Shown here: positions 1 to 8,125 of the stretch, piece after piece
Layout: each line of letters begins with the position of its first letter
Numbering within the stretch: position 1 is the stretch's first letter
DNA from: Soehngenia longivitae
GTDB taxonomy: Bacteria > Bacillota > Clostridia > Tissierellales > Tissierellaceae
Length of the DNA stretch: 64,000 nucleotides
Reading direction: 5' to 3'
Assembly: GCF_004684055.1 (NCBI RefSeq)
Contig: NZ_SRIB01000007.1
Span: 1 to 64,000 of the forward strand
Position numbers and translations under genes: made by a program
The notes under the pieces: model-generated
Seen by the model: only the letters and a program-made list of their open reading frames with translations
Database searches by the model: none
Told to the model about the DNA's origin: nothing

Positions 1-4
1 ATCA

Positions 5-90
5 GGAGGAGTTCCCGAGTTGGCCAAAGGGGACGGACTGTAAATCCGTTAGCTCAGCTTTCACTGGTTCGAATCCAGTCTCCTCCACCA
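5..90 (+). tRNA. tRNA-Tyr (GTA)
   Basis: The 7-bp acceptor stem GGAGGAG/CTCCTCC closes a class II tRNA with a long variable arm. The anticodon loop reads CTGTAAA, giving GTA, and the 3' CCA is encoded. It is the first of eleven closely spaced tRNA genes; the array probably continues upstream of the window. Confidence 0.96.
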
Positions 91-115
91 ATAAAAGTAA
101 GTAAATTAATAATAT

Positions 116-189
116 GCGGGTGTAGCTCAGTGGTAGAGCCCCAGCCTTCCAAGCTGGTTGCGAGGGTTCGATTCCCTTCACCCGCTCCA
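116..189 (+). tRNA. tRNA-Gly (TCC)
   Basis: A 74-nt cloverleaf with acceptor stem GCGGGTG/CACCCGC, anticodon TCC, a GGTTCGATTCC T-arm and encoded CCA. Second gene of the array. Confidence 0.95.
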
Positions 190-206
190 TAGAAAATTAA
201 TAACGT

Positions 207-283
207 GCACCTATAGCTCAGTAGGATAGAGCAACGGACTTCTAATCCGTGTGCCGGGGGTTCGAATCCTCCTAGGTGCACCA
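207..283 (+). tRNA. tRNA-Arg (TCT)
   Basis: Acceptor stem GCACCTA/TAGGTGC, anticodon loop CTTCTAA giving TCT, T-loop TTCGAAT and encoded CCA. It reads AGA/AGG, the common arginine codons in AT-rich Firmicutes. Confidence 0.95.
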
Positions 284-289
284 TTATGT

Positions 290-367
290 TGGGGTGTAGC
301 CAAGCCGGTAAGGCACTAGACTTTGACTCTAGCATTTTCGCAGGTTCGAGTCCTGCCACCCCAGCCA
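290..367 (+). tRNA. tRNA-Gln (TTG)
   Basis: Acceptor stem TGGGGTG/CACCCCA, anticodon loop CTTTGAC giving TTG, and encoded CCA. The weak first pair is typical of bacterial glutamine tRNAs. Confidence 0.94.
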
Positions 368-378
368 CTTTTATATTT

Positions 379-454
379 GATCCATTAGCTCAGTCGGCAG
401 AGCACCTGACTTTTAATCAGGGTGTCCCGCGTTCGAGTCGCGGATGGATCACCA
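379..454 (+). tRNA. tRNA-Lys (TTT)
   Basis: Acceptor stem GATCCAT/ATGGATC, anticodon loop CTTTTAA giving TTT, a canonical D-arm (TAGCTCAGTCGG) and encoded CCA. Confidence 0.95.
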
Positions 455-456
455 AT

Positions 457-547
457 GGAGAGGTACCGAAGTGGTCATAACGGGGCGGTCTTGAAAACCG
501 TTTGGGCTTTGCGGCCCACGTGGGTTCGAATCCCACTCTCTCCGCCA
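457..547 (+). tRNA. tRNA-Ser (TGA)
   Basis: A class II tRNA with a long variable arm and acceptor GGAGAGG. The anticodon loop CTTGAAA gives TGA, discriminator G is followed by encoded CCA. It lies two bases after the tRNA-Lys CCA. Confidence 0.95.
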
Positions 548-550
548 AAA

Positions 551-642
551 GGAGAAGTACTCAAGTGGCTGAAGAGGCTCCCCTGCTAAGGGAGTAGGTC
601 CCGATAAGGGGCGCGAGGGTTCAAATCCCTCCTTCTCCGCCA
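551..642 (+). tRNA. tRNA-Ser (GCT)
   Basis: A class II tRNA with acceptor GGAGAAG/CTTCTCC, anticodon loop CTGCTAA giving GCT, an extended variable arm and encoded CCA. It pairs with the preceding TGA isoacceptor to cover two serine codon boxes. Confidence 0.95.
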
Positions 643-652
643 CATTCTTTAA

Positions 653-729
653 GGGCCTTTAGCTCAGTTGGTTAGAGCGTCCGGCTCATAACCGGCAGGT
701 CCGGGGTTCGAGTCCCTGAAGGCCCACCA
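653..729 (+). tRNA. tRNA with CAT anticodon, probably tRNA-Ile2 (alternative: elongator tRNA-Met), copy 1
   Basis: A 77-nt cloverleaf with acceptor GGGCCTT/AAGGCCC, anticodon loop CTCATAA and encoded CCA. The C4:G69 and C5:G68 pairs and the CTTTAGCTCAG 5' region resemble Firmicute tRNA-Ile2, whose C34 is changed to lysidine by TilS. Elongator tRNA-Met cannot be excluded by eye. It is not the initiator, which normally has three G-C pairs under the anticodon loop and a mismatched first acceptor pair. An identical copy lies at 922-998. Confidence 0.9.
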
Positions 730-747
730 ATTACATATTTAAATTTT

Positions 748-823
748 GCCCAGATAGCTCAGTCGGTAGAGCAGTGGACTGAAAATCCACGTGTCGCTGG
801 TTCGATTCCGGCTCTGGGCACCA
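748..823 (+). tRNA. tRNA-Phe (GAA)
   Basis: Acceptor GCCCAGA/TCTGGGC, anticodon loop CTGAAAA giving GAA, and encoded CCA. Confidence 0.95.
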
Positions 824-836
824 TTTTTATTTAGCT

Positions 837-911
837 AGGGGTGTAGTTCAGCGGCAGAACGTCGGTCTCCAAAACCGAATGTCGTGGGTTCAAATCCTGC
901 CACCCCTGCCA
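837..911 (+). tRNA. tRNA-Trp (CCA)
   Basis: Acceptor AGGGGTG/CACCCCT, anticodon loop CTCCAAA giving CCA, discriminator G and encoded 3' CCA. Confidence 0.95.
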
Positions 912-921
912 AATGTTGTTA

Positions 922-998
922 GGGCCTTTAGCTCAGTTGGTTAGAGCGTCCGGCTCATAACCGGCAGGTCCGGGGTTCGAGTCCCTGAAGGCCCACCA
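922..998 (+). tRNA. tRNA with CAT anticodon, probably tRNA-Ile2, copy 2
   Basis: Identical in sequence over its 77 nt to the gene at 653-729, so a recent duplication or gene conversion within the array. The same Ile2-versus-Met ambiguity applies. It is the last tRNA before the terminator. Confidence 0.9.
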
Positions 999-1000
999 TT

Positions 1001-1051
1001 AGAATAATAAAAAAGAGAATTGTTAATCACAATTCTCTTTTTTATTATTCT
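1001..1051. terminator. Bidirectional terminator, 22-bp perfect stem
   Basis: A perfect 22-bp inverted repeat (1001-1022 with 1030-1051) surrounds a 7-nt loop and contains an A6 run on one arm and a T6 run on the other. It ends the tRNA array on the plus strand and overlaps the stop codon of the converging yprB-like gene, so it can serve both directions. Confidence 0.9.
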
Positions 1052-2055
1052 AAATCCTTACTTGAGCTGTTACTAAAAACTTTACTTATTGCATAATAGA
1101 TTATATTTTTAAGTACAATTTTTATGTTTTTTATTATCAATTTTTTATTAATTGATATAACAATGATATTATTACTAGTGAATGAAAGTTTTTCAAAATC
1201 TTTATTTTTTAAATATACATCTTCAACATAAAGAAATGTAATGACCTGATTGTTACTATCTAAAGCATTATTAATATAGAAATCAACCTCAAACTTTCCA
1301 TTCTTATTTAATAGGATAGTGCAGCTTGGCAAATAGAGATTTATTTCTATTTGTATTGCTGGGTTATAATTACCACTAACAACTATTTTATTTTCATAAT
1401 TATCTATATTTTCCATAACAAATTTATATGCTATTTCATCATAATCAATATCTATCCTTTTTCTATCTTCTAATACGTCGTATATACGCAATATTTGAGG
1501 TAAATAATATATATCATCATAGTTATGTTTAAGAATTTTACCTAATAAATCATCAGATTTAGTTATAAGATACTCTTTATAAAATTCTATGCATTCTAAT
1601 CCAGTGTAAGCATCAGCTCTATTTATACTAAGAAATGTTTCTATTGTTTTGAGCTTATAATTGTCTAAATTTAAGTACATTTTATTCTTTAATATATCCT
1701 TATAAATGTCTTTGGTAACTTTAAATTCGAAAGTTATATTATACCTTTGCAACCTTGCTTTTAAAAATGGAATATCAAAAGTATCACCATTGTATGTTAT
1801 AATGAGAGAATCAGGATCATAGTCATAAACAAATGTTTTTAAAATTTGAATCTCTTCATTTTTACTTTCTGCAAAATATTGAATTAGTTTATAACTGTTG
1901 GCTTTGTAATCATAATTTAAAATGCCAATTAAATATACGTACGAATATTTGCTGTTTAATCCTGTTGTTTCAATATCCAAAAAAGATATGTTATTATTAA
2001 TAGGTTTATCAGCATTAACTTTTGGATAAGAAATATTCTCTTTTATTATTTTCAT
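1045..2055 (-). CDS. yprB: YprB-like RNase H-fold exonuclease
   Basis: A 336-residue protein with a DEDD-type 3'-5' exonuclease core. The first motif, FLDIETTGL, carries D27 and E29. The second lies in TYNGDTFDIPFL and the third is probably HNYDDIYYLPQIL. This fits the YprB ribonuclease-H-like family of Firmicutes, whose substrate is not well established. The C-terminal 130 residues are not recognised. The ATG start has an AGGTGAG site 7 nt upstream. The gene lies 30 bp downstream of asparaginase on the same strand and is probably co-transcribed with it; transcription ends in the shared terminator facing the tRNA array. Family assignment is fairly sure, biological role is not. Confidence 0.8.
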   Translation of the reverse strand: MKIIKENISYPKVNADKPINNNISFLDIETTGLNSKYSYVYLIGILNYDYKANSYKLIQYFAESKNEEIQILKTFVYDYDPDSLIITYNGDTFDIPFLKARLQRYNITFEFKVTKDIYKDILKNKMYLNLDNYKLKTIETFLSINRADAYTGLECIEFYKEYLITKSDDLLGKILKHNYDDIYYLPQILRIYDVLEDRKRIDIDYDEIAYKFVMENIDNYENKIVVSGNYNPAIQIEINLYLPSCTILLNKNGKFEVDFYINNALDSNNQVITFLYVEDVYLKNKDFEKLSFTSNNIIVISINKKLIIKNIKIVLKNIIYYAISKVFSNSSSKDLE

Positions 2056-2085
2056 ATATGCTCACCTGATAATCAATCAATTAAA

Positions 2086-3069
2086 TTATAAGTTTATTTC
2101 AAATAAATTCTTTATTTCCTCTTTGTCTTGTGTATATCCAAGAATTGCACATAATTTTATCCTCGCTTTTTGGCCAGGTAAATTTCCACCAAAAATTACC
2201 CCTAGATTTCTCAAATGCTTTCCGCCACCTTCATACCCATAAGTATAAAGGACTCTACCCGTATTACATCTTGAGACTAAACCAACAATCATGTTATTTG
2301 ATAGAGCACGTTTTATTCCTGGTACTAGGTTTGGAGGTACATTACCTCTACCCAAGGCTTCTATTATGAGCCCTTTGTAATTGTTATTTATGTAATAGTC
2401 CATAATATCTGCATCCATCCCAGCACAACATTTCAATAATCCAACTCTTTTTTCAATTTTATTCGTTTCTATATGCTGTCTTTGAATGATATTTCTGTAA
2501 TAAAGAGCTTCATCATTGTCAACTATTCCTAAAGGCCCAAATTCCGGAGATTTGAATGTATCCAATGAAAGCGTATTAGTTTTTGTTACTTCACTTGCAG
2601 CATTTATTTCATTGTTCATGACAACTAGAACACCTTTGTCTATTGAGTTAGGTGAAAGAGCAGTACATATAGCAGCTGATAGATTGCTTGAACCATCATA
2701 GCCTAATTCTGAGAAATTTCTCATAGCACCAACTAGTATAACTGGCTTTTTTGTATTCAACAATAAATCAAGTAAATATGCTGTTTCTTCTAAGGTATCA
2801 GTACCATGTGTTATTATTACAGCATCTGTTTTATCGTCTTCAATTTCAGCTTTTACTAATGAATATAGATCCATTAGTATATCAAGATCGATATGTGGAC
2901 TAGGTAAATTTGAAAAATTGACAACTTTTATTTCTGCCATATCTTGTATATTTTTTACTGTTCCTATAATCTCTTCAGCATTTAAAGCGGGTATTGCTGC
3001 ATGAATGCTTGGATCAATTTTCATCGCAATGGTTCCACCAGTAAAAATAATTGCAATCCTTTTTTTCAT
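2086..3069 (-). CDS. ansA: L-asparaginase, type I-like
   Basis: A 327-residue enzyme predicted to hydrolyse asparagine to aspartate and ammonia. The two family signatures are clear: FTGGTIAM near the N-terminus with nucleophile T10, and HGTDTLEE with T90-D91. The catalytic lysine is K163 in VTKTNT. No signal peptide is visible, so a cytoplasmic, type I-like enzyme is most likely. Start ATG has GGAGG at proper distance. A good promoter lies upstream on the minus strand (-35 TTGTGT, 17-bp spacer, -10 TACGAT) with a dyad over the -10. An uncommon alternative would be the Glu-tRNA amidotransferase GatD family, but the length and lack of extra domains argue against it. Confidence 0.9.
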   Translation of the reverse strand: MKKRIAIIFTGGTIAMKIDPSIHAAIPALNAEEIIGTVKNIQDMAEIKVVNFSNLPSPHIDLDILMDLYSLVKAEIEDDKTDAVIITHGTDTLEETAYLLDLLLNTKKPVILVGAMRNFSELGYDGSSNLSAAICTALSPNSIDKGVLVVMNNEINAASEVTKTNTLSLDTFKSPEFGPLGIVDNDEALYYRNIIQRQHIETNKIEKRVGLLKCCAGMDADIMDYYINNNYKGLIIEALGRGNVPPNLVPGIKRALSNNMIVGLVSRCNTGRVLYTYGYEGGGKHLRNLGVIFGGNLPGQKARIKLCAILGYTQDKEEIKNLFEINL

Positions 3070-3086
3070 TTAAATACCTCCATTTT

Positions 3087-3126
3087 GTGATAATGAAATC
3101 GTATCACAGTATTTTCTTAAACACAA
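3087..3126 (-). promoter_or_regulatory. Promoter of the asparaginase gene with overlapping dyad
   Basis: Read on the minus strand, TTGTGT (3121-3126) and TACGAT (3098-3103) are separated by 17 bp, with a TGA extended -10. The inverted repeat GTGATA-N9-TATCAC (3087-3107) covers the -10 and the expected start point, a placement suited to a repressor site. The regulator is unknown. Confidence 0.5.
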
Positions 3127-3154
3127 TATCTCATCAAGCAAATATATAAAATGG

Positions 3155-3183
3155 TTTATAAGTATTCACCACTAAGGTATAAT
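3155..3183 (+). promoter_or_regulatory. Probable promoter of the desulfurase-thiI operon
   Basis: A perfect TATAAT at 3178-3183 lies 17 bp downstream of TTTATA at 3155-3160. The start codon follows 33 bp later with only a short leader. Confidence 0.5.
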
Positions 3184-3215
3184 ATACTTATGATTTAAAT
3201 ACAAGAGGTGCAGAT

Positions 3216-4370
3216 ATGATATATTTAGATAATTGTTCAACAACAAAACCAAGAAAAGAAGTTATTGAAACCATTAGCAATTGTATGTTATATGATTTTG
3301 GAAATCCTTCTTCATTGCATAAAATTGGATTAAATGCTGAAAAAATCTTAAACAATGCTAGAGAAAATATTGCAAGTTTTCTTTATTGTAAAGATAATGA
3401 AATCTATTTTACATCAGGTGGAACAGAAAGCAATAATATTGCCATCCAGGGAGCGATAAAGGCAAAAAAAAGAAATGGCAAACACATAATAACTACTAAA
3501 TTAGAACATCCATCAGTAATAAATGTCATAAAAGAATATGAGAAAGAAGGGTATGAAGTAACCTATTTATCAAATGATGAATATGGTAGAATTGATATAT
3601 CAGAACTTGAAGAGAGTATTAAGGAAGACACAATACTCATAGCCATAATTCATATTAATAATGAGATAGGAGTGATTCAAGATATTAAAAAAATAAGTCA
3701 AATTATTAAATCCAAGAATCCTAACATTCACTTTCATGTTGACGGTGTCCAATCATTTGGGAAACTAAATATATCGGTAAATGAACTTGGTGTGGATAGC
3801 TTTTCTTTTAGTGCACATAAAATTCATGGGCCAAAAGGTATAGGTGGACTTTATTTAAGAGGAAAGTCAAGAATTGAACCCATTATTTTTGGAGGGAATC
3901 AAGAAAAATCACTTAGATCTGGGACTGAAAATATCCCAGCTATTGCTGGATTTTGTAAAGCAGTAGATATAACTAAGGATAATTTATTAAAAGAAAAATC
4001 AGAAGTAGAGGCTATAAAAACAAAATTTGCAGATTACTTTATAGAAAATATAAGTGATATAAAAATAAATTCTCCACTTGATGAAACGGGGTCAAGTTAT
4101 ATACTTAGCGTTTCTTTTAAAGATGTAAGAGGAGAAGTTTTACTCCATATGCTAGAAGACAAAGACATATATGTGTCTACTGGGTCAGCTTGCTCTTCAA
4201 AATCAAATAAAAAGAGTCATGTTTTAAAAGCCATAGGAATTAATGATAATTTAATAGAAGGTACTATAAGATTTTGTTTTTCTTATGAAAACATAAATGA
4301 TGATATTGATTTTGTGTTGAATGAAATAAATAAATTTGTAAGCGACATACGAAAAATAACAAGGAGATGA
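3216..4370 (+). CDS. Cysteine desulfurase (NifS/IscS family), ThiI partner
   Basis: A 384-residue PLP enzyme that takes sulfur from cysteine as a persulfide. The aminotransferase class V fold is shown by the N-terminal YLDNCSTTKP, the cofactor lysine K202 in SFSAHKIHGPKG, and the persulfide cysteine C327 in the loop STGSACSSKS. The length is normal for the family. The stop lies 4 bp before the thiI start, so the two are co-translated; a dedicated desulfurase beside thiI is a known Firmicute arrangement (NifZ-ThiI in Bacillus) and points to tRNA 4-thiouridine rather than general Fe-S assembly. No iscU-like scaffold gene is adjacent. Confidence 0.92.
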   Translation: MIYLDNCSTTKPRKEVIETISNCMLYDFGNPSSLHKIGLNAEKILNNARENIASFLYCKDNEIYFTSGGTESNNIAIQGAIKAKKRNGKHIITTKLEHPSVINVIKEYEKEGYEVTYLSNDEYGRIDISELEESIKEDTILIAIIHINNEIGVIQDIKKISQIIKSKNPNIHFHVDGVQSFGKLNISVNELGVDSFSFSAHKIHGPKGIGGLYLRGKSRIEPIIFGGNQEKSLRSGTENIPAIAGFCKAVDITKDNLLKEKSEVEAIKTKFADYFIENISDIKINSPLDETGSSYILSVSFKDVRGEVLLHMLEDKDIYVSTGSACSSKSNKKSHVLKAIGINDNLIEGTIRFCFSYENINDDIDFVLNEINKFVSDIRKITRR

Positions 4371-4374
4371 GGCT

Positions 4375-5541
4375 TTGGATAAAGTAATAAGCATTAGTTT
4401 AGGAGAAATTGTTTTAAAGGGTTTGAATAGAAAATACTTCGAAAACAAATTGATAGACAATATTAAAAGAGCTTTAAAGGGATTAGGAGATTATAAAATA
4501 TATAAGGAACAAGGTAAAATATATATAGAAGGACTTGAAAATGCAGAACAAACAGCGATTAACAGATTAACTAAGATATTTGGAATAATTTATGTAAGCC
4601 CTTGTATCAGAACTTCTACTGACTTAGAAGACATAAAAAAAGCAAGTATAACTTTACTAAATGAGAAGATAAAGGAAGAAGGAATAATTACTTTTAAAGT
4701 CAATACAACAAGGTCTGATAAGAGATATCCACTGATATCACCTGAAGTTTCCAGAATAGTAGGAGGAGCAATTTTAGATAAAATTGATAACGTAAAAGTA
4801 GATGTTATTTCGCCCAAGATAAATCTATATATTGATATAAAGGAGAACGCTTATGTTTATATTGACAAATTTAAATCAAGAGGAGGGCTTCCTATTGGGA
4901 CAAATGGTAAGGGCTTATTACTCTTGTCTGGTGGAATAGATAGCCCTGTAGCAGGATATATGATGGCAAAACGCGGAGTTGAGATTGACTGTTTACATTT
5001 TCACTCATATCCTTTTACTTCTCAAAGAGCAGAGGAAAAAGTTCTTAAATTAGCAGAAGAATTATCTATATACACAGGCCCATTAAAAGTATATAGCATA
5101 AATTTATTAAACATTCAAAAGGCAATAAATGAGAATTGCCCTGAAGACCAAATGACTATTCTTTCGAGACGATTTATGATGAGAATAGGAGAAAGAATTG
5201 CACAAGATATCAAGTATGATTGTTTGATAACAGGCGAGAACCTAGGACAAGTAGCGAGCCAGACTATCGAAAGCATTAACGTTATAGAAAAAGCAGTGAA
5301 TATGACAATTCTTAGGCCTTTAATAGGATTTGATAAAACAGATATTGTAAAAATGGCAATTGATATAGAAACTTACGAAACTTCGATTTTACCATTTGAA
5401 GATTGCTGTACAGTTTTCTTGCCTAAGCATCCGTTGACAAGACCAAAATTAAAAGAAATTTTGAAGGCTGAAGAAAGTCTAGAAATAGAAAATCTCATAG
5501 ATGACGCACTTAAAAATAAAATAGTACGCCAAATAAAATAG
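4375..5541 (+). CDS. thiI: tRNA 4-thiouridine synthetase ThiI
   Basis: A 388-residue protein that adenylates U8 of tRNA and replaces its oxygen with sulfur. An N-terminal ferredoxin-like plus THUMP region (about residues 1-165) is followed by a PP-loop ATPase with SGGIDSP at 185-191. The conserved segment FEDCCTVFLPKHP contains C344-C345, one of which is probably the acceptor of persulfide sulfur. There is no C-terminal rhodanese domain, as in Bacillus and unlike E. coli. The start is TTG, supported by AAGGAG overlapping the stop of the desulfurase gene. A strong terminator follows immediately. Confidence 0.94.
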   Translation: MDKVISISLGEIVLKGLNRKYFENKLIDNIKRALKGLGDYKIYKEQGKIYIEGLENAEQTAINRLTKIFGIIYVSPCIRTSTDLEDIKKASITLLNEKIKEEGIITFKVNTTRSDKRYPLISPEVSRIVGGAILDKIDNVKVDVISPKINLYIDIKENAYVYIDKFKSRGGLPIGTNGKGLLLLSGGIDSPVAGYMMAKRGVEIDCLHFHSYPFTSQRAEEKVLKLAEELSIYTGPLKVYSINLLNIQKAINENCPEDQMTILSRRFMMRIGERIAQDIKYDCLITGENLGQVASQTIESINVIEKAVNMTILRPLIGFDKTDIVKMAIDIETYETSILPFEDCCTVFLPKHPLTRPKLKEILKAEESLEIENLIDDALKNKIVRQIK

Positions 5542-5566
5542 AACACTTAAGTGTTCTATTTTATTT
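5531..5566. terminator. Palindromic terminator after thiI
   Basis: A 36-bp near-perfect palindrome centred at 5548/5549 (GAACACTT/AAGTGTTC core) is flanked by A-rich and T-rich arms. It includes the thiI stop region and separates thiI from the polyamine operon promoter. Confidence 0.8.
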
Positions 5567-5596
5567 TAGTTTTAGCAAAAAAATATATAATATATA

Positions 5597-5645
5597 TTGA
5601 CATGATTGATTTTGTGGCTTATACTGAACTAGTACGTGTTTAGTA
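5597..5645 (+). promoter_or_regulatory. Strong promoter and candidate operator of the potABCD operon
   Basis: A consensus TTGACA (5597-5602) and TATACT (5620-5625) are separated by 17 bp. Overlapping the -10 and the start region is the imperfect dyad TACTGAAC-N8-GTTTAGTA (5622-5645; 7 of 8 positions symmetric). The first gene downstream encodes an XRE-cupin regulator, so autorepression at this dyad is a natural inference. Confidence 0.65.
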
Positions 5646-5688
5646 AATATAAACTTTTTGTTTAATGCTATAGAATATGGAGGGACTC

Positions 5689-6228
5689 ATGAAGATTGGA
5701 GAAAAAATAAAAGAACTCAGAGTTAGGAATAATTTAACACAGGAAGAGCTTGCTGACAGATGTGAACTTACAAAGGGCTTTATTTCACAATTAGAAAGAG
5801 ATTTAACTTCACCTTCAATATCAACATTAATAGACATACTAGAATCTCTCGGGACTAATTTAAAGGATTTTTTTAGTGATGAAATAGAAGAAAAGATAGT
5901 TTTTCATAAAGAAGATGTTTTTGAAACTGAAAACGAAGAACTTAGGTATGTATTAAGCTGGATAGTTCCAAATTCACAAAAAAATCTCATGGAACCAATT
6001 AAAGTTGATTTACTCCCAGGCGGAAAAACTAAAGAGGATTATCCTCATGAAGGCGAAGAATTTGGTTATGTTTTGAAAGGAAATATTATTTTATACATTG
6101 GCAATGAAAAATATAAAGTAAAGAAAGGCGAAAGCTTTTATTACAAGGCAAATAGATATCATTATATTTCTAATGAGTGTAATAATAGTGCTTCATTTTT
6201 GTGGATAAGTACTCCACCTAATTTCTAA
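5689..6228 (+). CDS. XRE-family transcriptional regulator with cupin domain (polyamine responsive type)
   Basis: A 179-residue regulator. Residues 1-65 form a helix-turn-helix of the XRE/HTH_3 type (LTQEELADRCELTKGFISQL), and residues 105-175 form a cupin_2 sensor domain (PGGKTKEDYPHEGEEFGYVLKG). This layout is that of PuuR/SinR-like regulators, which often sit directly before potABCD and are thought to sense polyamines. I chose ATG at 5689 because GGAGGG at 5679-5684 would lie inside the coding region of the upstream in-frame ATG at 5677. It is the first gene of the operon, 13 bp before potA. Ligand identity is inferred from context only. Confidence 0.85.
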   Translation: MKIGEKIKELRVRNNLTQEELADRCELTKGFISQLERDLTSPSISTLIDILESLGTNLKDFFSDEIEEKIVFHKEDVFETENEELRYVLSWIVPNSQKNLMEPIKVDLLPGGKTKEDYPHEGEEFGYVLKGNIILYIGNEKYKVKKGESFYYKANRYHYISNECNNSASFLWISTPPNF

Positions 6229-6241
6229 GTGAGGTGAAAAA

Positions 6242-7285
6242 ATGGCAAAAGTTCATACAATTGATTTAATTAATTTATCTAAGAAATTTGGAGAAGATTT
6301 AGTATTAGATAATATGAATTTATATATAAGACAAAATGAATTCTTAACCCTGCTTGGTCCTAGTGGGTGTGGCAAAACAACTACATTGAGGATAATTGGA
6401 GGATTTGAAAATCCCACTGAAGGAAAGGTAGTTTTTGAAGGAAATGACATTACAGGGCTTCCACCATACTTAAGACAGATAAATACTGTTTTTCAGAGAT
6501 ATGCTTTATTTCCACATCTAAATGTATTTGAGAATATTGCTTTTGGCTTAAAAATAAAGAAAAAAAGTAATGAAGAAATTAAAAAAAAAGTAACTCAGAT
6601 GTTAGAACTTGTTAATCTAGCTGGTTTTGAAAAACGAAATATTGAGTCATTAAGTGGAGGACAGCAACAGAGAATTGCGATTGCAAGGGCTTTGGTTAAT
6701 GAACCTAAAGTGTTGCTTTTAGATGAACCTTTAGGAGCATTGGATTTAAAACTCAGAAAAGAAATGCAAATTGAATTAAAGAAGATGCAACAAAGCGTAG
6801 GGATAACTTTTATATATGTGACTCATGACCAAGAAGAAGCTTTAACAATGTCTGATACAGTTGTTGTAATGGATAAAGGAAAAATTCAACAAATAGGCAC
6901 ACCAATAGATATCTACAATGAACCTCAAAACAGGTTTGTAGCTCAATTTATAGGTGAAAGCAATATATTAGATGGAATAATGGAAAAAGACTTTAAAGTT
7001 TGGTTTTTAAGTAAAGAATTTATATGTGTCGATAAAGGTTTTGATAAAGATGAAAAAGTTGATGTAGTAATAAGACCTGAAGATGTAGAAATAGTTGAAG
7101 AAGATAAAGCACAATTAATGGGAATTGTTAAAAACGTTTTATTCAAAGGAGTCCACTACGAGATGGAAGTACAAACAAATGATTATACCTGGAAAATACA
7201 TTCAACAATAATGAAAGATGCTGGTAGCTATGTTGGCTTGAGAATAGTCCCTGATAACATACATGTCATGAGAAAGGAGAAATAA
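6242..7285 (+). CDS. potA: Spermidine/putrescine ABC transporter ATP-binding protein
   Basis: A 347-residue ATPase that powers polyamine import. Walker A is GPSGCGKTT, the ABC signature LSGGQQQR, Walker B is [12 protein letters not shown] and the switch histidine is in VTHDQEEA. The C-terminal 110 residues form a TOBE-like regulatory domain ([10 protein letters not shown]), as in PotA and other CUT1-type ATPases. The AGGTGA site is well placed before the ATG. It is followed without any gap by potB. Confidence 0.94.
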   Translation: MAKVHTIDLINLSKKFGEDLVLDNMNLYIRQNEFLTLLGPSGCGKTTTLRIIGGFENPTEGKVVFEGNDITGLPPYLRQINTVFQRYALFPHLNVFENIAFGLKIKKKSNEEIKKKVTQMLELVNLAGFEKRNIESLSGGQQQRIAIARALVNEPKVLLLDEPLGALDLKLRKEMQIELKKMQQSVGITFIYVTHDQEEALTMSDTVVVMDKGKIQQIGTPIDIYNEPQNRFVAQFIGESNILDGIMEKDFKVWFLSKEFICVDKGFDKDEKVDVVIRPEDVEIVEEDKAQLMGIVKNVLFKGVHYEMEVQTNDYTWKIHSTIMKDAGSYVGLRIVPDNIHVMRKEK

Positions 7286-8125
7286 ATGAAATTAAGTAAA
7301 CATGGTTATTTCTATCTAATATGGATGGCTATTTTCATTGCTATTCCGCTGTTTATGGTAGCTTATTTAGCCTTTACTTCTGGAGATAGTCAAAGTATTT
7401 CTCTAGCTAATTTTAGTCTAGAGAATTTTAAGAGATTTTTTACCCCGATGTATTTAGAGGTTCTCAAAAAATCTATACAATTAGCATTTATATCAACTAT
7501 TATTTGTTTCTTACTTGGTTATCCAGTTGCTTACATAATAAGCAAAGCAAAGTTAAAAAATAGAAATATTTTAATATTATTATTTGTTATTCCGATGTGG
7601 ATGAATTTCCTATTAAGAACTTATGCATGGCTAACACTATTAGGGAAAAACGGTATAATAAATCTACTTATAACTAAATTAGGATTCCAGCCTTTAGATT
7701 TGCTTTATAACGATACAGCCGTTTTACTAGGCATGGTTTATAATTTCTTGCCATTCATGGTATTACCTATATTTTCAGTTTTGACTAAAATGGATAATAG
7801 CTTAATTGAAGCATCATGGGATTTAGGAGCTAATAAGCTAAAAACTTTCTTAAAAGTTATATTTCCTCTAAGCTTACCTGGAGTTTTATCAGGAGTTACA
7901 ATGGTTTTTATACCAGCAGTTAGTACATTTGTCATATCAAGTTTATTAGGGGGCAACAAAACTTATTTAATAGGAAATCTCATAGAACAACAATTTAGAT
8001 ATACTGGAGATTGGCATTTTGGGTCAGCAATGTCAATAATATTGATGGTATTTATATTGATATCTATGGCATTGACATCTAAATTTGATAAAGACAAAGA
8101 AGGAGATGTTAGCGGATTATGGTGA
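7286..8125 (+). CDS. potB: Spermidine/putrescine ABC transporter permease PotB
   Basis: A 279-residue inner-membrane permease with about six transmembrane helices, the first at residues 8-30. The EAA loop that docks on PotA is seen in EASWDLGANKLKTFLKVIFPLSLPG (about residues 173-197). Its start codon abuts the potA stop and its end overlaps potC by 7 bp, so the three are translationally coupled. PotB and PotC form the heteromeric channel. Confidence 0.93.
   Translation: MKLSKHGYFYLIWMAIFIAIPLFMVAYLAFTSGDSQSISLANFSLENFKRFFTPMYLEVLKKSIQLAFISTIICFLLGYPVAYIISKAKLKNRNILILLFVIPMWMNFLLRTYAWLTLLGKNGIINLLITKLGFQPLDLLYNDTAVLLGMVYNFLPFMVLPIFSVLTKMDNSLIEASWDLGANKLKTFLKVIFPLSLPGVLSGVTMVFIPAVSTFVISSLLGGNKTYLIGNLIEQQFRYTGDWHFGSAMSIILMVFILISMALTSKFDKDKEGDVSGLW

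Noticed and set aside
54-368. Open frame on the minus strand across the tRNA array
   Set aside because: It lies entirely over tRNA genes and is the familiar artefact of reading tRNAs backwards.
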